Shown here: piece after piece, positions 8,069 to 17,516 of the stretch
How the letters are laid out: each line of letters begins with the position of its first letter
How positions within the stretch are numbered: position 1 is the first letter of the stretch
From: Sporomusa sp. KB1
GTDB lineage: Bacteria; Bacillota; Negativicutes; Sporomusales; Sporomusaceae
Assembly: GCF_007830295.1 (NCBI RefSeq)
Contig: NZ_VLKC01000002.1
Span: forward strand, 3,913,546 to 3,977,545
Direction: 5' to 3'
Length of the DNA: 64,000 nucleotides
Made by a program: the position numbers and the translations under genes
The notes under the pieces: generated by a model
Seen by the model: only the letters and a program-made list of their open reading frames with translations
The model's database searches: none
Told to the model about the DNA's origin: nothing

Positions 8069-10081
8069 ATGTTTGTTAGGATAAAGAAACGTGATGGACG
8101 AGAAGCCGATTTTGAGGAAAGTAAAATAACCGAAGCGATATATAAAGCGGCGAAGGCAGTAGGCGGGGCAGACCGGGAACTGGCATTGGAACTCACGCTT
8201 AATGTGCTAAAATTTCTAAAACAACAATATAATGGTGGTTTATTTGGAGTAGAAGATGTGCAGGATGCTGTTGAAAAGGTATTAATTGAAACCGGCCATG
8301 CCAAAACAGCTAAAGCTTATATTCTTTACCGGGACAAGCGTAATCGTTTGCGGGACGCTAAATCAGATCTAATGGAAGCAGTGGGTGAAATTTTGGTAGA
8401 AACTAGTCGTGAGAACGCGAATGTTTCTAATTCACCATCGGCGAAAATGTTGCAAATTGCCAGTGCTGCCAGTAAGGCTTTCTATTTAAACCGGCTTATT
8501 CCGGAAAAGTTTGCGCAAGCTCACATTAAAGGGGATTATCACATTCACGATTTGGACTTTTATGGAAAAACATTGACTTGTGTCCAAATTCCCCTGGGGA
8601 AATTACTTAACAGTGGCTTTAACAACGGGCACGGTTATATTCGTTCTCCCAAACGCCCTGCGTCAGCTACTGCTCTTGCGGCCATTATCTTGCAGAGTTC
8701 GCAGAATGATATGCATGGGGGCCAGTCGTTTGCTTTTTTCGACCGTGATATTGCACCATTTATGGAAAAAGCCAGTAATGAAGAAGTATATCAGGCTATG
8801 GAAGCGTTGATCTATAATTTAAATAGTATGCATTCCCGGGCGGGTGCTCAAGTACCATTTTCCAGTCTTAATATCGGGACTGAAACTTCTCCAACCGGGC
8901 GAGCGGTAATAAAAAATGTATTGTTAGCTTATGAAAAAGGGTTAGGGCGGGGTGAGAATCCTATTTTCCCGAATATAATTTTCCGCCTTCAGGAAGGGGT
9001 TAATTTTAATCCTGGCGATCCTAACTATGACTTGTTCAAGCTGGCAATTCGGGTTGCGGCTCAACGGCTTAATCCTACTTTTAGTTTTATGGATTCATCC
9101 TTTAATAAAGCTTATGGGGATCAAGTTGGCTATATGGGCTGTCGTACCAGGGTAATGGCTAATCGCTGCGGTCCGGAAGTAACTGATGGGCGCGGAAATT
9201 TGAGCTTTACCACGATTAATTTGCCGCGTTTGGCTATTAAAGCCGAGCGTAATTTTATGAAATTTTATGAAAGTCTGGCTGAATTGATTGACTTAACTTG
9301 TGAGCAGCTTTATCATCGTTTTCAGGTGCAGGCTAAGCTGAGGGTGCGCGATATGCCGTTTTTGATGGGGCAGGGTCTATATATTGATTCGGACAAGCTA
9401 AAACCTAATGATTATATTGAAGAGGTTATAAAACAGGGTACTCTGTCAGTTGGATTTATCGGTTTGGCTGAAACGCTGACAGCTCTAACAGGTTGCCATC
9501 ACGGCGAAAATGAAGAATCCCAAATTATGGGGGAAGAAATCATTGCTTTTATGCGTGATAAGATCGACCGGGCTGCAGAGCATTATGATTTGAACTATAC
9601 GTTACTAGCAACACCGGCTGAGGGTCTATCAGGACGATTTGTAAAAATGGATCACCGGGAGTATGGTATTATTCCCGGTGTTACCGATAAAGAGTACTAC
9701 ACAAATTCATTCCATGTCCCTGTTGGTTATCCGATAAGCGTTTTTGACAAAATTCGTATTGAGGGTGTATATCATAAGTACACTAATGCCGGCCATATCA
9801 GCTATGTTGAATTTGGTGCACCTCCTGTCAACAATTTAGGAGCATTAGAAGAAATTATTCGCTATATGCGTAAATGTGATTTTGGCTATGCTGGCTTTAA
9901 CTTTCCTGTTGACTTCTGTGAAGGTTGTGGACATCTAGGGGTAATTGACACTGATGAATGCCCAGCATGCGGGACTACCAGTATTCGGCGTGTTCGCCGT
10001 ATTACCGGTTATTTAAGTACTGTTGACCGGTTTAATGATGCCAAGTTAAAGGAATTAAACCAGCGCGTACGCCATATTTAG
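8069..10081 (+). CDS. nrdD: Anaerobic (class III) ribonucleoside-triphosphate reductase
   Basis: 670 residues. N-terminal ATP-cone (about 3-95, starts with IKKRDGREADFEESKI), then the glycyl-radical reductase body and a C-terminal zinc site with Cys617, Cys620, Cys631 and Cys634. The radical loop RRITGYL places the glycyl radical at Gly647. It makes deoxynucleotides without oxygen, activated by NrdG encoded 9 bases downstream. GGGGGAAAGAG precedes ATG 8069. Complete and of normal length. Confidence 0.97.
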   Translation: MFVRIKKRDGREADFEESKITEAIYKAAKAVGGADRELALELTLNVLKFLKQQYNGGLFGVEDVQDAVEKVLIETGHAKTAKAYILYRDKRNRLRDAKSDLMEAVGEILVETSRENANVSNSPSAKMLQIASAASKAFYLNRLIPEKFAQAHIKGDYHIHDLDFYGKTLTCVQIPLGKLLNSGFNNGHGYIRSPKRPASATALAAIILQSSQNDMHGGQSFAFFDRDIAPFMEKASNEEVYQAMEALIYNLNSMHSRAGAQVPFSSLNIGTETSPTGRAVIKNVLLAYEKGLGRGENPIFPNIIFRLQEGVNFNPGDPNYDLFKLAIRVAAQRLNPTFSFMDSSFNKAYGDQVGYMGCRTRVMANRCGPEVTDGRGNLSFTTINLPRLAIKAERNFMKFYESLAELIDLTCEQLYHRFQVQAKLRVRDMPFLMGQGLYIDSDKLKPNDYIEEVIKQGTLSVGFIGLAETLTALTGCHHGENEESQIMGEEIIAFMRDKIDRAAEHYDLNYTLLATPAEGLSGRFVKMDHREYGIIPGVTDKEYYTNSFHVPVGYPISVFDKIRIEGVYHKYTNAGHISYVEFGAPPVNNLGALEEIIRYMRKCDFGYAGFNFPVDFCEGCGHLGVIDTDECPACGTTSIRRVRRITGYLSTVDRFNDAKLKELNQRVRHI

Positions 10082-10090
10082 GAGTAAAAA

Positions 10091-10627
10091 ATGGAAATTA
10101 GACTTGCTGGGATAACGGAAGAAAGTATTGTGGATGGTCCGGGGTTACGATTAGTAGTATTTACCCAAGGCTGTTCACACAAATGTGAGGGCTGTCATAA
10201 CCCGGATACACATGATATAAATGGTGGCTATGCTACTGAGGTTGAGGATCTGTTTCTCTATATTGAAAAAATTTTTATCCGCAATAAATTATTAAAGGGG
10301 GTAACTTTTTCTGGTGGAGAACCCTTTCTTCAGGCGAAACAGCTGTCCGTGTTAGCGCAAAAATTAAAGATATTGGGTCTGAACATTGTTACTTATAGCG
10401 GGTTTACTTTTGAGCAGTTGGCAGCGATGACGGTCAATCGTAAAAGCATCGGGGAGTTGCTTAAACAAACCGATATTTTGATAGACGGTTTATATCATGC
10501 AGCTGAACGTGATTTAGGGTTGGCCTTTCGCGGTTCCCGAAATCAGCGTCTGATTGATGTAGCAGCAACAATAGCAGCTGGGCGAGTGGTATTATGGGAA
10601 GATCTCTTGCAAAAACGCTGGGCGTAA
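10091..10627 (+). CDS. nrdG: Anaerobic ribonucleotide reductase activating protein
   Basis: 178 residues, radical SAM activase. The 4Fe-4S cluster Cys are 28, 32 and 35 (QGCSHKCEGCHN), followed by the glycine-rich SAM-binding FSGGEPF. It installs the glycyl radical on NrdD. Last gene of nrdR-nrdD-nrdG. Confidence 0.95.
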   Translation: MEIRLAGITEESIVDGPGLRLVVFTQGCSHKCEGCHNPDTHDINGGYATEVEDLFLYIEKIFIRNKLLKGVTFSGGEPFLQAKQLSVLAQKLKILGLNIVTYSGFTFEQLAAMTVNRKSIGELLKQTDILIDGLYHAAERDLGLAFRGSRNQRLIDVAATIAAGRVVLWEDLLQKRWA

Positions 10628-10757
10628 AGCACTCCTGCTTTTAGAAGCGGAGTCTTAAACTTGGTCAGCGGATAATTTTAATGAAATATTGGTATACTAT
10701 TGTAGTGTCACCTATAATTGCGATTATGGGCAGACATTACAGGTGGATGTGATAAAA

Positions 10758-12494
10758 ATGTCATGGCATTTAAAAGAACGCCTGCAAAAAATTGTGGCTG
10801 CTGAGCAGGGAACACTGGTCTATGCGCCGGGTTCCCGCCAACCTATGGCTCTTGTTTACCCTAATACTTATCATGTTGGGATGTCCAACCTTGGAATGCA
10901 TATTATATATGAGCAGATAAACAGCCGGGGCGATACAGCCTGTGAACGGCTGTTTTTGCCTGATAAAAAAACGTTGGACGAGTATATTCGAACAAACACG
11001 CCTTTATTAACGTTAGAGAATCAGTTGCCCTTATATGAATTTCCGTTGATTGCTGTTGCTGTTTCTTTTGAGATGGACTATTTTAATCTACTTGCTATTT
11101 TAATGACAGGCAAAGTTCCGGTATTGGCGACTGACCGGGGAGACGGTGATCCGTTGGTAATTATCGGCGGTCCATGTGCTACCTTTAATCCCGAACCATT
11201 GGCTGACTTTGTTGATGCTTGTATAATTGGTGAGGGAGAAGAAGTAATCCAGGACTTCTTGGATAGTTATTATGACAGTAGGCAGCAAGGGCTGCCAAGA
11301 GAAGAACTATTGTTGCGGTTGGCGCAAATTGAAGGCGTTTATGTTCCCCGCTTTTATCAGCCTGTATATGCTGATGACGGCATTATTGAACGCTATGAAC
11401 GACATCCGGCAGTGCCAGCCACCAAGGTGAGACGCCGGTATATTAAGGATTTAGGGAAATATCCTGCGCAAACGGTGATTGTTACCTCGGATACTGAGTT
11501 TAAGGATATGTACCTAATTGAGGTTGCCAGAGGCTGTGGCAGGCATTGCCGCTTCTGTATGGCTGGTTATTGTTTCCGTAACCCCAGAGTCCGGCCTTTG
11601 GCACAGATTGCTGAAGGTGTTGAGAAAGCTAAAATGTTCCAGGCAAAAGTCGGTTTGATGGGTGCCTCTATTTCTGATTATCCTGAGATTGATAAACTAT
11701 GCCAGCTCATTATAAATGAGGGGCTTACGATGTCGGTTGCATCACTGCGAGCTGACTCGCTGACCCCTGGCTTGGTAGAAGCTTTGGCTGCCAGCGGCCA
11801 CAAAACCGTTACGCTGGCACCAGAAGCCGGCAGTGAGCGAATGCGGCGGGTAATCAATAAAGGAATTACTGATGAGCACTTATATCAAGCCATAGCCGCT
11901 GCGACAACCGCCGGAATTCCCCATGTTCGGTTATATATCATGGTTGGGTTACCGGGAGAAAGTGATCAGGATGTTGAGGCTATTATTGAAATGGTCCACA
12001 GAGTCAAGGAACATATGGAATCTTTAGGAAACAAAGCAATGGTAACAGTAAGCATTAATCCCTTTATTCCTAAGCCGTTTACGCCATTTCAATGGTTGCC
12101 GATGGCTTCGATGGAGAAAGTGTCTTCCAGTTTGAAATACATTCAAACCATTTTGAAAAAAAGAAAAGGTGTAGAGGTATTAATTGAGCAACCTAAAGAA
12201 GCTTATATCCAAAGTGTTTTGGCGCGAGGCGATCGCAGGTTAGGGCAAGTACTGCTTACCGCTGCGGCTAATGGTGGTGTCAAGGGGTGGAAACAGGCTC
12301 TTAAAGTTCATAAAGTTAATGAAGAGTTCTACTTATATCGTCCAAGAGGTGAGGCTGAGGTTTTGCCATGGGATAACTTGAGCATGGGTTTCGACACAGC
12401 ATATCTATTAGCTGAATATCATCAGGCGCAAGCAGAAAAATACACCCCGCCATGTAGTGCAGGGTGTAAAAGATGTGGTGTGTGTCAAGAATAA
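10758..12494 (+). CDS. B12-binding-type radical SAM protein (TIGR03960-like)
   Basis: 578 residues. The N-terminal third has a Rossmann-type segment (ALVYPNTYHVGMSNLGM, VIIGGPCATFNPEPLADFVD) like cobalamin-binding domains of this family. The radical SAM core follows, with Cys260, Cys264 and Cys267 (RGCGRHCRFC). The C-terminus carries a further Cys group (GCKRCGVC). The ATG 10758 with GGTGGATG upstream is chosen; the frame is open to 10689. TIGR03960 members usually precede a DUF2344 gene and rng/obg; here the next feature is a terminator, so this is a stand-alone version. Substrate unknown. Confidence 0.8.
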   Translation: MSWHLKERLQKIVAAEQGTLVYAPGSRQPMALVYPNTYHVGMSNLGMHIIYEQINSRGDTACERLFLPDKKTLDEYIRTNTPLLTLENQLPLYEFPLIAVAVSFEMDYFNLLAILMTGKVPVLATDRGDGDPLVIIGGPCATFNPEPLADFVDACIIGEGEEVIQDFLDSYYDSRQQGLPREELLLRLAQIEGVYVPRFYQPVYADDGIIERYERHPAVPATKVRRRYIKDLGKYPAQTVIVTSDTEFKDMYLIEVARGCGRHCRFCMAGYCFRNPRVRPLAQIAEGVEKAKMFQAKVGLMGASISDYPEIDKLCQLIINEGLTMSVASLRADSLTPGLVEALAASGHKTVTLAPEAGSERMRRVINKGITDEHLYQAIAAATTAGIPHVRLYIMVGLPGESDQDVEAIIEMVHRVKEHMESLGNKAMVTVSINPFIPKPFTPFQWLPMASMEKVSSSLKYIQTILKKRKGVEVLIEQPKEAYIQSVLARGDRRLGQVLLTAAANGGVKGWKQALKVHKVNEEFYLYRPRGEAEVLPWDNLSMGFDTAYLLAEYHQAQAEKYTPPCSAGCKRCGVCQE

Positions 12495-12506
12495 GGATTA
12501 ATAAAC

Positions 12507-12534
12507 AAAAAGCAGAGCGGTTCGCTCTGCTTTT
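12507..12534. terminator. Bidirectional terminator
   Basis: AAAAGCAGAGCG / CGCTCTGCTTTT with a 4-base loop. It serves the radical SAM gene on the plus strand and tRNA-Tyr on the minus strand, each with a T run. Confidence 0.85.
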
Positions 12535-12579
12535 ATTACTGCTGTTGTACCAATATAATTATGTTCCTATATAATATTG

Positions 12580-12664
12580 TGGTGGAGGGAGGTGGATTCG
12601 AACCACCGAAGTCGAAGACGGCAGATTTACAGTCTGCTCCCTTTAGCCACTCGGGAATCCCTCC
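12580..12664 (-). tRNA. tRNA-Tyr (GTA)
   Basis: Read on the minus strand: acceptor GGAGGGA pairs TCCCTCC, encoded ACCA end, anticodon loop with GTA in CAGACTGTAAATCTG, a long variable arm as in bacterial tyrosine tRNAs and a normal TTCGAATCC T loop. 85 bases with CCA. Confidence 0.96.
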
Positions 12665-12901
12665 AGAGGATAACTGGCACGTTCAATAAGGCATATTTTA
12701 TCATGTCTATTCAACAATTTCAAGCCCTAATGCAGCAACAATATGATAAATTGTTATGTTATGTTTTATGGCTGCCTGTCTGGTTCATCCCTGGCAGCCG
12801 TTTTTTCATTTTCATTTGCCAGAAATAAAGGTTTTTGGAAAAGAATGTAGAAATGAAATAAAATTATAGAAATAATTATTTATTGATAAGGGGATGATTT
12901 T

Positions 12902-13030
12902 ATGATTAAGGTGCTTGGTCGTATACTATTTTTGATTATTTCAATGATCAATCCCCGTTTTGGGCACACTAAGAAAAAAGTTAAAGAAGTTGTAAATGTA
13001 AAATATCCCGTATATAAGAAAGCAGGCTAA
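12902..13030 (+). CDS. Small basic protein with N-terminal hydrophobic helix, 42 aa
   Basis: AAGGGGATGAT precedes ATG 12902. The product starts MIKVLGRILFLIISMI, a membrane or signal-like helix, followed by a strongly basic tail (KKKVKEVVNVKYPVYKK). A terminator follows at 13072, so the unit is complete. Family unknown. Confidence 0.5.
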   Translation: MIKVLGRILFLIISMINPRFGHTKKKVKEVVNVKYPVYKKAG

Positions 13031-13071
13031 ATAGATGCTCTATCATCAGGGATGGGCGGATTTGTTTGTGT

Positions 13072-13106
13072 AGCCCACTCTCAGCTTCGGTTGGGGGTGG
13101 CTTTTT
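13072..13106 (+). terminator. Terminator, recurring type A
   Basis: Hairpin TAGCCCACTCTCAGC...GGTTGGGGGTGGCTTTTT. Nearly the same sequence ends a module at 62900-62945, so this hairpin type is reused. Confidence 0.65.
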
Positions 13107-13186
13107 GTTTCTCTGCAGGACTCGAATGGCAGATGTACTTGTATTTACATATAATAATAAAGAAGGAAACATGAATAAATAATAAA

Positions 13187-13213
13187 ACAAACCTCTTAAA
13201 ATAAGAGGTTTGT
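13187..13213 (-). terminator. Terminator of tRNA-Pro
   Basis: ACAAACCTCTT / AAGAGGTTTGT stem with a 5-base loop; on the minus strand it is followed by a T-rich run. It lies ~110 bases past the tRNA-Pro 3' end. Confidence 0.65.
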
Positions 13214-13320
13214 AAATAGTGTTAAAATGCTTACTTTTACTTTATTGTTAGAAGTTTATTCCTATTATGCTTTTTTAGGCTTATCAAGGCTTCGGGATGC
13301 CTGATAGTACTAGATTTAAC

Positions 13321-13397
13321 TGGTCGGGGCGACAGGATTCGAACCTGCGGCCTCTTGGTCCCGAACCAAGCGCGCTACCAAACTGCGCTACGCCCCG
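13321..13397 (-). tRNA. tRNA-Pro (CGG)
   Basis: Minus strand cloverleaf: acceptor CGGGGCG / CGCCCCG, anticodon stem CTTGG / CCAAG with loop TTCGGGA (anticodon CGG), T loop TTCGAATC, encoded ACCA. 77 bases. Confidence 0.95.
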
Positions 13398-13411
13398 GCT
13401 CACATTTATTA

Positions 13412-13440
13412 AGTATACACACTCATAATACTGTTGTCAA
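13412..13440 (-). promoter_or_regulatory. Sigma-A promoter of tRNA-Pro
   Basis: On the minus strand TTGACA (13440-13435), 17-base spacer, TATACT (13417-13412), about 15 bases ahead of the mature tRNA 5' end. Confidence 0.85.
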
Positions 13441-13563
13441 CAGTGGAAAAGTGTAAATTTGGTTTGTTGGAATGGTACATTATGAGTCTTAAGTCCCGCA
13501 GGAATTTTATAGAAAATGTCGAAATCGAGAAAAGATAAAATCAAAGCAAATGGAGGTATGTTT

Positions 13564-14271
13564 TTGAAGTTAGTCAAAATTACGCTTTTTATGGTTGTTT
13601 TTGTAGTTGCATTGCTATTAACTCCTGGCAATTCAGCCTTTGCGTCAGGCCAGGATATGCCGGTATTAAGGGTAGGAGACGCTAATGATGCTGTTTACAC
13701 CTTACAGAGAGAACTTAAAAAAAGAGGTTTTTATCAGTCAGATGTGGATGGCAAATTTGGCTCAGATACTAAGGGCGCTGTTCTTGAGTTCCAACAGATG
13801 AGTGGAATTAAAGTTGATGGCATTGTTGGTTTCGAAACCTGGCAGGCGCTTCGCAGCTTTACAGGTACTGCTGAATCAAGTCGTGGTAATTATAACGGAA
13901 AACTTGGACGGCAACTTGCTACTTTTGCCCAAGGATTCCTAGGCGTGCCTTATACTTGGGGGGGGGCAGCTCCCGGTGGTTTTGATTGCTCTGGCTTTGT
14001 TTACTATGTGTATAGCCAATATGGTATCTCGTTGCCAAGGGTTGCAGATGAACAATATAATTATGGGCACAGGGTGTCAATGAACGACATTCAGCCTGGT
14101 GACTTAGTTTTCTATAGTACCTATACCCCCGGTCCTTCACATGTTGGCATATATGTGGGAAATGGGCAATTTATCCATGCTAGTTCTGGTGCTAATGAAG
14201 TAACCTTGACTGCGATGTCTAAGGACTATTACCAGACGCGATTTTTAGGAGCTTTCCGTATTGTTAGATAA
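13564..14271 (+). CDS. Secreted NlpC/P60 cell-wall hydrolase with peptidoglycan-binding domain
   Basis: 235 residues from TTG 13564, chosen because GGAGG at 13553-13557 then has normal spacing and the protein begins with a classical signal peptide (KLVKITLFMVVFVVALLL, cleavage after SAFA). A PG_binding_1 domain follows (about 30-85, DAVYTLQRELKKRGF), then an NlpC/P60 domain with catalytic Cys142 (FDCSGF), His193 (SHVGIY) and a third polar residue near the FIHA strand. Expected to cut D-Glu-diaminopimelate bonds in wall peptides. Own terminator at 14310. Confidence 0.92.
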   Translation: MKLVKITLFMVVFVVALLLTPGNSAFASGQDMPVLRVGDANDAVYTLQRELKKRGFYQSDVDGKFGSDTKGAVLEFQQMSGIKVDGIVGFETWQALRSFTGTAESSRGNYNGKLGRQLATFAQGFLGVPYTWGGAAPGGFDCSGFVYYVYSQYGISLPRVADEQYNYGHRVSMNDIQPGDLVFYSTYTPGPSHVGIYVGNGQFIHASSGANEVTLTAMSKDYYQTRFLGAFRIVR

Positions 14272-14309
14272 TATATATTCCGCTTGTCTGTTATATATAG
14301 CGGTAATAA

Positions 14310-14337
14310 AAATAGCCGGTTATCCGGTTATTTTTTG
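14310..14337 (+). terminator. Terminator of NlpC/P60 gene
   Basis: Stem AATAGCCGG / CCGGTTATT with TTAT loop and a T run. Confidence 0.8.
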
Positions 14338-14462
14338 TTTGCCTGCTATTGAGGCGGGCATACTAGAAGACAAATATTATTTTTCACAAAAAGTGCTGTG
14401 GTTGTTTAAATTGTGCTAAAATACTAATGTTAAGTGAATCTAAATTACAATTCGAGGTATGT

Positions 14463-15044
14463 ATGCGGATTATTACAGGAGTTGCCAAAGGAATCAAGCT
14501 TAAAGTACCAAAAGGACTTGATGTGCGTCCTACGGCTGACCGGGTTAAAGAATCTATATTTAATATTCTTGCAAACTTAGAAGTGCAAGTTGGTCGAAAT
14601 GCAATTATCGGTGCAAACGTATTGGATTTATTTGCTGGAACAGGTAATTTGGGATTGGAGGCCTTAAGCCGCGGGGCAGCCCATGCGTTATTTGTAGACC
14701 ATAGTATGGTAAGTCTGGCGACGACAAAAGAAAATATTAATCATGCTGATTTAAGTAAGGTGTCTGAAGTTCACCGTGGTGACTCTCTTAAAACATTGGA
14801 TAAATTAGCCCAATCAAGGCGGTCATTCACGCTTATATTTGTAGACCCTCCGTATAATCAGGGACTGGTAAATGTTGTGCTGCAAAAACTTGATAATATT
14901 GATGTTGTTGAAAACGGCGGATTAATTGTTGTTGAATACTCCAAACATGAGCAACTAAATGCGGATTGGCAACACCTGAAGCTAGTTCGTAACGAACGTT
15001 ATGGGGAAACATTGGTGACTTTTTTGTCCAGATGGAAGGGTTAA
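14463..15044 (+). CDS. rsmD: 16S rRNA (guanine(966)-N(2))-methyltransferase
   Basis: 193 residues. N-terminal RIITGVAKGIKLKVP and VRPTADRVKESIFNIL segments are diagnostic; SAM site LDLFAGTGNLGLEALSRG; catalytic DPPYN motif. Start ATG 14463 follows CGAGGTATGT. It heads the ylbH-coaD-ylbJ order known from Bacillus. Confidence 0.95.
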   Translation: MRIITGVAKGIKLKVPKGLDVRPTADRVKESIFNILANLEVQVGRNAIIGANVLDLFAGTGNLGLEALSRGAAHALFVDHSMVSLATTKENINHADLSKVSEVHRGDSLKTLDKLAQSRRSFTLIFVDPPYNQGLVNVVLQKLDNIDVVENGGLIVVEYSKHEQLNADWQHLKLVRNERYGETLVTFLSRWKG

Positions 15045-15155
15045 CTTTCCCTGGATTGAACGACTAAGGCTTCTGCCGGCGTCCTAAAGGACTTGGCACA
15101 AGCCCAGTCTTAATCTTAACGCGATATTACGAAATTACTTCAGGAGGAAGTTGAT

Positions 15156-15641
15156 ATGCGGATAGGGGTTTGCCCTGGAAGTTTCGATCCGGTTACTAAC
15201 GGGCATGTGGATATATTCTTGCGGGCTAGTAAAATGTTTGATTTAGTCATTGTAGCTGTTTTTCATAATCCTAACAAAAAACCACTGTTTACCATGGAAG
15301 AACGGGTGGAAATGTTAAATCTGGCAGCCAAGGATATTGCTAATATCAAGGTTGATAGTTTTTCCGGTCTTTTATATGATTATGTGCTGCAGCAAAATAG
15401 TAATTTTATTGTTCGGGGCTTACGAGCTTTGAGTGACTTTGAATATGAATTTCAACGCGCTTTGCTCATAAAAAAAATAGTTCCGGAAATAGAAACAATT
15501 TTTATGATGACAAGTAATGAGTATTCATTCGTTAGTTCAAGTGGTATTAAAGAATTGGCTAAATTTGGTGGACCAATTACTGGTTTGGTACCTGAATGCT
15601 TAGAAGAAAAAATTACAAAAAGAATTCGTGAACAAAGCTAG
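15156..15641 (+). CDS. coaD: Phosphopantetheine adenylyltransferase
   Basis: 161 residues, normal length. PGSFDPVTNGHVDI carries the nucleotidyltransferase TNGH motif; VRGLRALSDFEYEFQ and SSSGIKELAKFGG are the family's phosphopantetheine and ATP contact regions. Penultimate step of coenzyme A synthesis. CAGGAGGAAG precedes ATG 15156. Confidence 0.96.
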   Translation: MRIGVCPGSFDPVTNGHVDIFLRASKMFDLVIVAVFHNPNKKPLFTMEERVEMLNLAAKDIANIKVDSFSGLLYDYVLQQNSNFIVRGLRALSDFEYEFQRALLIKKIVPEIETIFMMTSNEYSFVSSSGIKELAKFGGPITGLVPECLEEKITKRIREQS

Positions 15642-15669
15642 AATTGTTTGAAGGGGAAGGGAGAAGATT

Positions 15670-16131
15670 ATGAGTATTGACAAGCTGTTAGATGAGATGG
15701 AAACTATACTGGTTGAGGCGACCCGCCTACCCTTTACGAATAAGCGGGTCCTTGAAGAAGATGATTTGGCAAAATTTTTAGATGACTTCCGTGAGCTGCT
15801 CCCTAAAGAGCTTGAGGAAGCAAAACGGATTATCGCTGATCGCCAGCGTATTCTTGAAGAAGCACAAAAAGAAGCACAAAATATCGTAGAACAAGCTAAA
15901 ACCTATGTTATTAAGCTTACTGATGAAAATCTTATTAATAAACAGGCCCAGGAGCAAGCAAATGATCTTATGACGCAAGCTAGTTTAACTGCTAAAAACC
16001 TGCAAATTGATGCTGTCAATTATGCAGATGAAGTATTTAAGCATGTTTTGAATAACCTGGAACAAACACTAGAAGTAGTTAGGCAAGGACATCGGGATTT
16101 GCAACAAAATAAAAATAACTTAACAAAATAG
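15670..16131 (+). CDS. Coiled-coil protein, DivIVA/ATPase-subunit-like, 153 aa
   Basis: Mostly helical and charged with long heptad-like stretches (EEAKRIIADRQRILEEAQKE region, about 45-110) resembling proteins loosely annotated as ATPase or DivIVA-like in Negativicutes. No membrane segment or catalytic motif. It lies 28 bases after coaD and shares the convergent terminator with ylbJ, so it is the end of the rsmD-coaD unit. A structural or scaffold role is inference. Confidence 0.6.
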   Translation: MSIDKLLDEMETILVEATRLPFTNKRVLEEDDLAKFLDDFRELLPKELEEAKRIIADRQRILEEAQKEAQNIVEQAKTYVIKLTDENLINKQAQEQANDLMTQASLTAKNLQIDAVNYADEVFKHVLNNLEQTLEVVRQGHRDLQQNKNNLTK

Positions 16132-16157
16132 AAAAGGAGCTAGGCTCCTTTTCTATT
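16127..16157. terminator. Convergent bidirectional terminator
   Basis: Perfect 14-bp stem AATAGAAAAGGAGC / GCTCCTTTTCTATT with a 3-base loop; contains the stop codon of ylbJ and lies at the 3' end of the coiled-coil gene. Confidence 0.85.
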
Positions 16158-17399
16158 CGCATAGCGATAAATTCCCCTTAGCAAATGAACTGCAAATGAC
16201 ATTACAATCAGGATGCTAAGCAATATCCCGATTTGATACGTAGTCTGCTCAATTCTAGTTAACCAGAAACTTAAACTATTACTTTGGCTCATAGTCATGG
16301 AGGCGGGAATAACCATTAGTGTGGTAAAGCGTTGTCCTGATCCGAGCAGTAATACGGTGAGGATAGCTGCAAGCACGGCGTGTAGCAGTCTGCCTACCAT
16401 GTAAGGCGTCATGCGAATGCCTGATTCAATAACAATGCTGGCTACCTGGCCGTGCACGCAAAGACCGCTCCAAGCAATGATGGCACTGGCAATCGCGACT
16501 TTTTCAACAAGAGGAGCCGCTACTTGACTGACTGCTAGGGTTCCTAAATCAATTTCAAGGAAACCGCTTACCAATGCCGGAGCCAGGTTGGTATTATAGT
16601 TGATCAAGCTTAGGCCTGCTGCAAATATGTCAGTCAGGGTATCGGTAATGCCAACTATCGTCATGATGCGAATAAATACGGAGAACACAATGATAAAGCC
16701 ACCAATCAATATAATGGTATTCATGGATAATTTTACAGCATCACCAAGTAATTGTCCTGGTGAGCGCTTATCTTCTTGACGGGCATTATATAAGGCCCGA
16801 AAGGCACGAGTAATGATATTGCCGCTTGCTACTGGAGTATCGGGGGAATAGCTATCCCTGCTCCGGCCATGAAATCGGAAAGCAACCCCAACGAGAAAAC
16901 TTGATATGTAGTGAGCCAGGGCAATGGTTGCTCCTAATTCCGGCATACCAAACATACCTACTGCTACGGCCCCAAACATGAATAGTGGATCAGCAGTGTT
17001 AGTAAAAGATAGGAGGCGCTCAGCCTCGACAGCTGTACAAAGTTGGTTTTTTCGAAAGCGGCAGGTTATTACAGCATCCATGGGGTAGCCTGATGCAAGT
17101 CCCATGGACATGGCGAAAGCACCAACGCCGGGGACATTGAAAATAGGCCTCATCAACGGTTCCAGTAAAACACCGATGAAGTGAACAACACCAATTCCCA
17201 TAAGTATCTCGGACAAAATAAAAAAAGGCAGCAGAGCGGGAAAAACTACATTCCACCATAGGTTCAAGCCCATGATGGCCGAATCAAAGGTTTCTTTAGG
17301 ATACGTAACCATAGTAATGGTAATAAATACAGTACAAAAGGCCATAAAATATACTAGTAGTCGTGAACGATAACGCCTGCCACTGCCCCAAGTCCGCAT
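16140..17399 (-). CDS. ylbJ: Sporulation integral membrane protein YlbJ
   Basis: 419 residues with about eight to ten hydrophobic helices. The segments WWNVVFPALLPFFILSEIL, MGLASGYPMDAVI and FTNTADPLFMFGAVAVGM are typical of YlbJ/SpoVV, a nucleoside-recognition (gate) domain protein implicated in dipicolinate passage into the forespore. ATG 17399 has GGAGGAGGAG upstream. It is divergent from the patatin gene, so the 118-bp gap holds both promoters. Confidence 0.92.
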   Translation of the reverse strand: MRTWGSGRRYRSRLLVYFMAFCTVFITITMVTYPKETFDSAIMGLNLWWNVVFPALLPFFILSEILMGIGVVHFIGVLLEPLMRPIFNVPGVGAFAMSMGLASGYPMDAVITCRFRKNQLCTAVEAERLLSFTNTADPLFMFGAVAVGMFGMPELGATIALAHYISSFLVGVAFRFHGRSRDSYSPDTPVASGNIITRAFRALYNARQEDKRSPGQLLGDAVKLSMNTIILIGGFIIVFSVFIRIMTIVGITDTLTDIFAAGLSLINYNTNLAPALVSGFLEIDLGTLAVSQVAAPLVEKVAIASAIIAWSGLCVHGQVASIVIESGIRMTPYMVGRLLHAVLAAILTVLLLGSGQRFTTLMVIPASMTMSQSNSLSFWLTRIEQTTYQIGILLSILIVMSFAVHLLRGIYRYANRKGA

Positions 17400-17516
17400 A
17401 TATTAATCTCCTCCTCCAAGCCGTGCGGTTTGATAATATATATATTGAAAGGTCAGAGGTAATATAACTAAAATGAAGGATCAAATACACTTAGTTGTAT
17501 TGGAGGAGGATAAATT

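Noticed and set aside
12577..12828. Plus-strand 83-aa frame
   Set aside because: It runs through tRNA-Tyr on the other strand, has no ribosome site and no recognisable domain.
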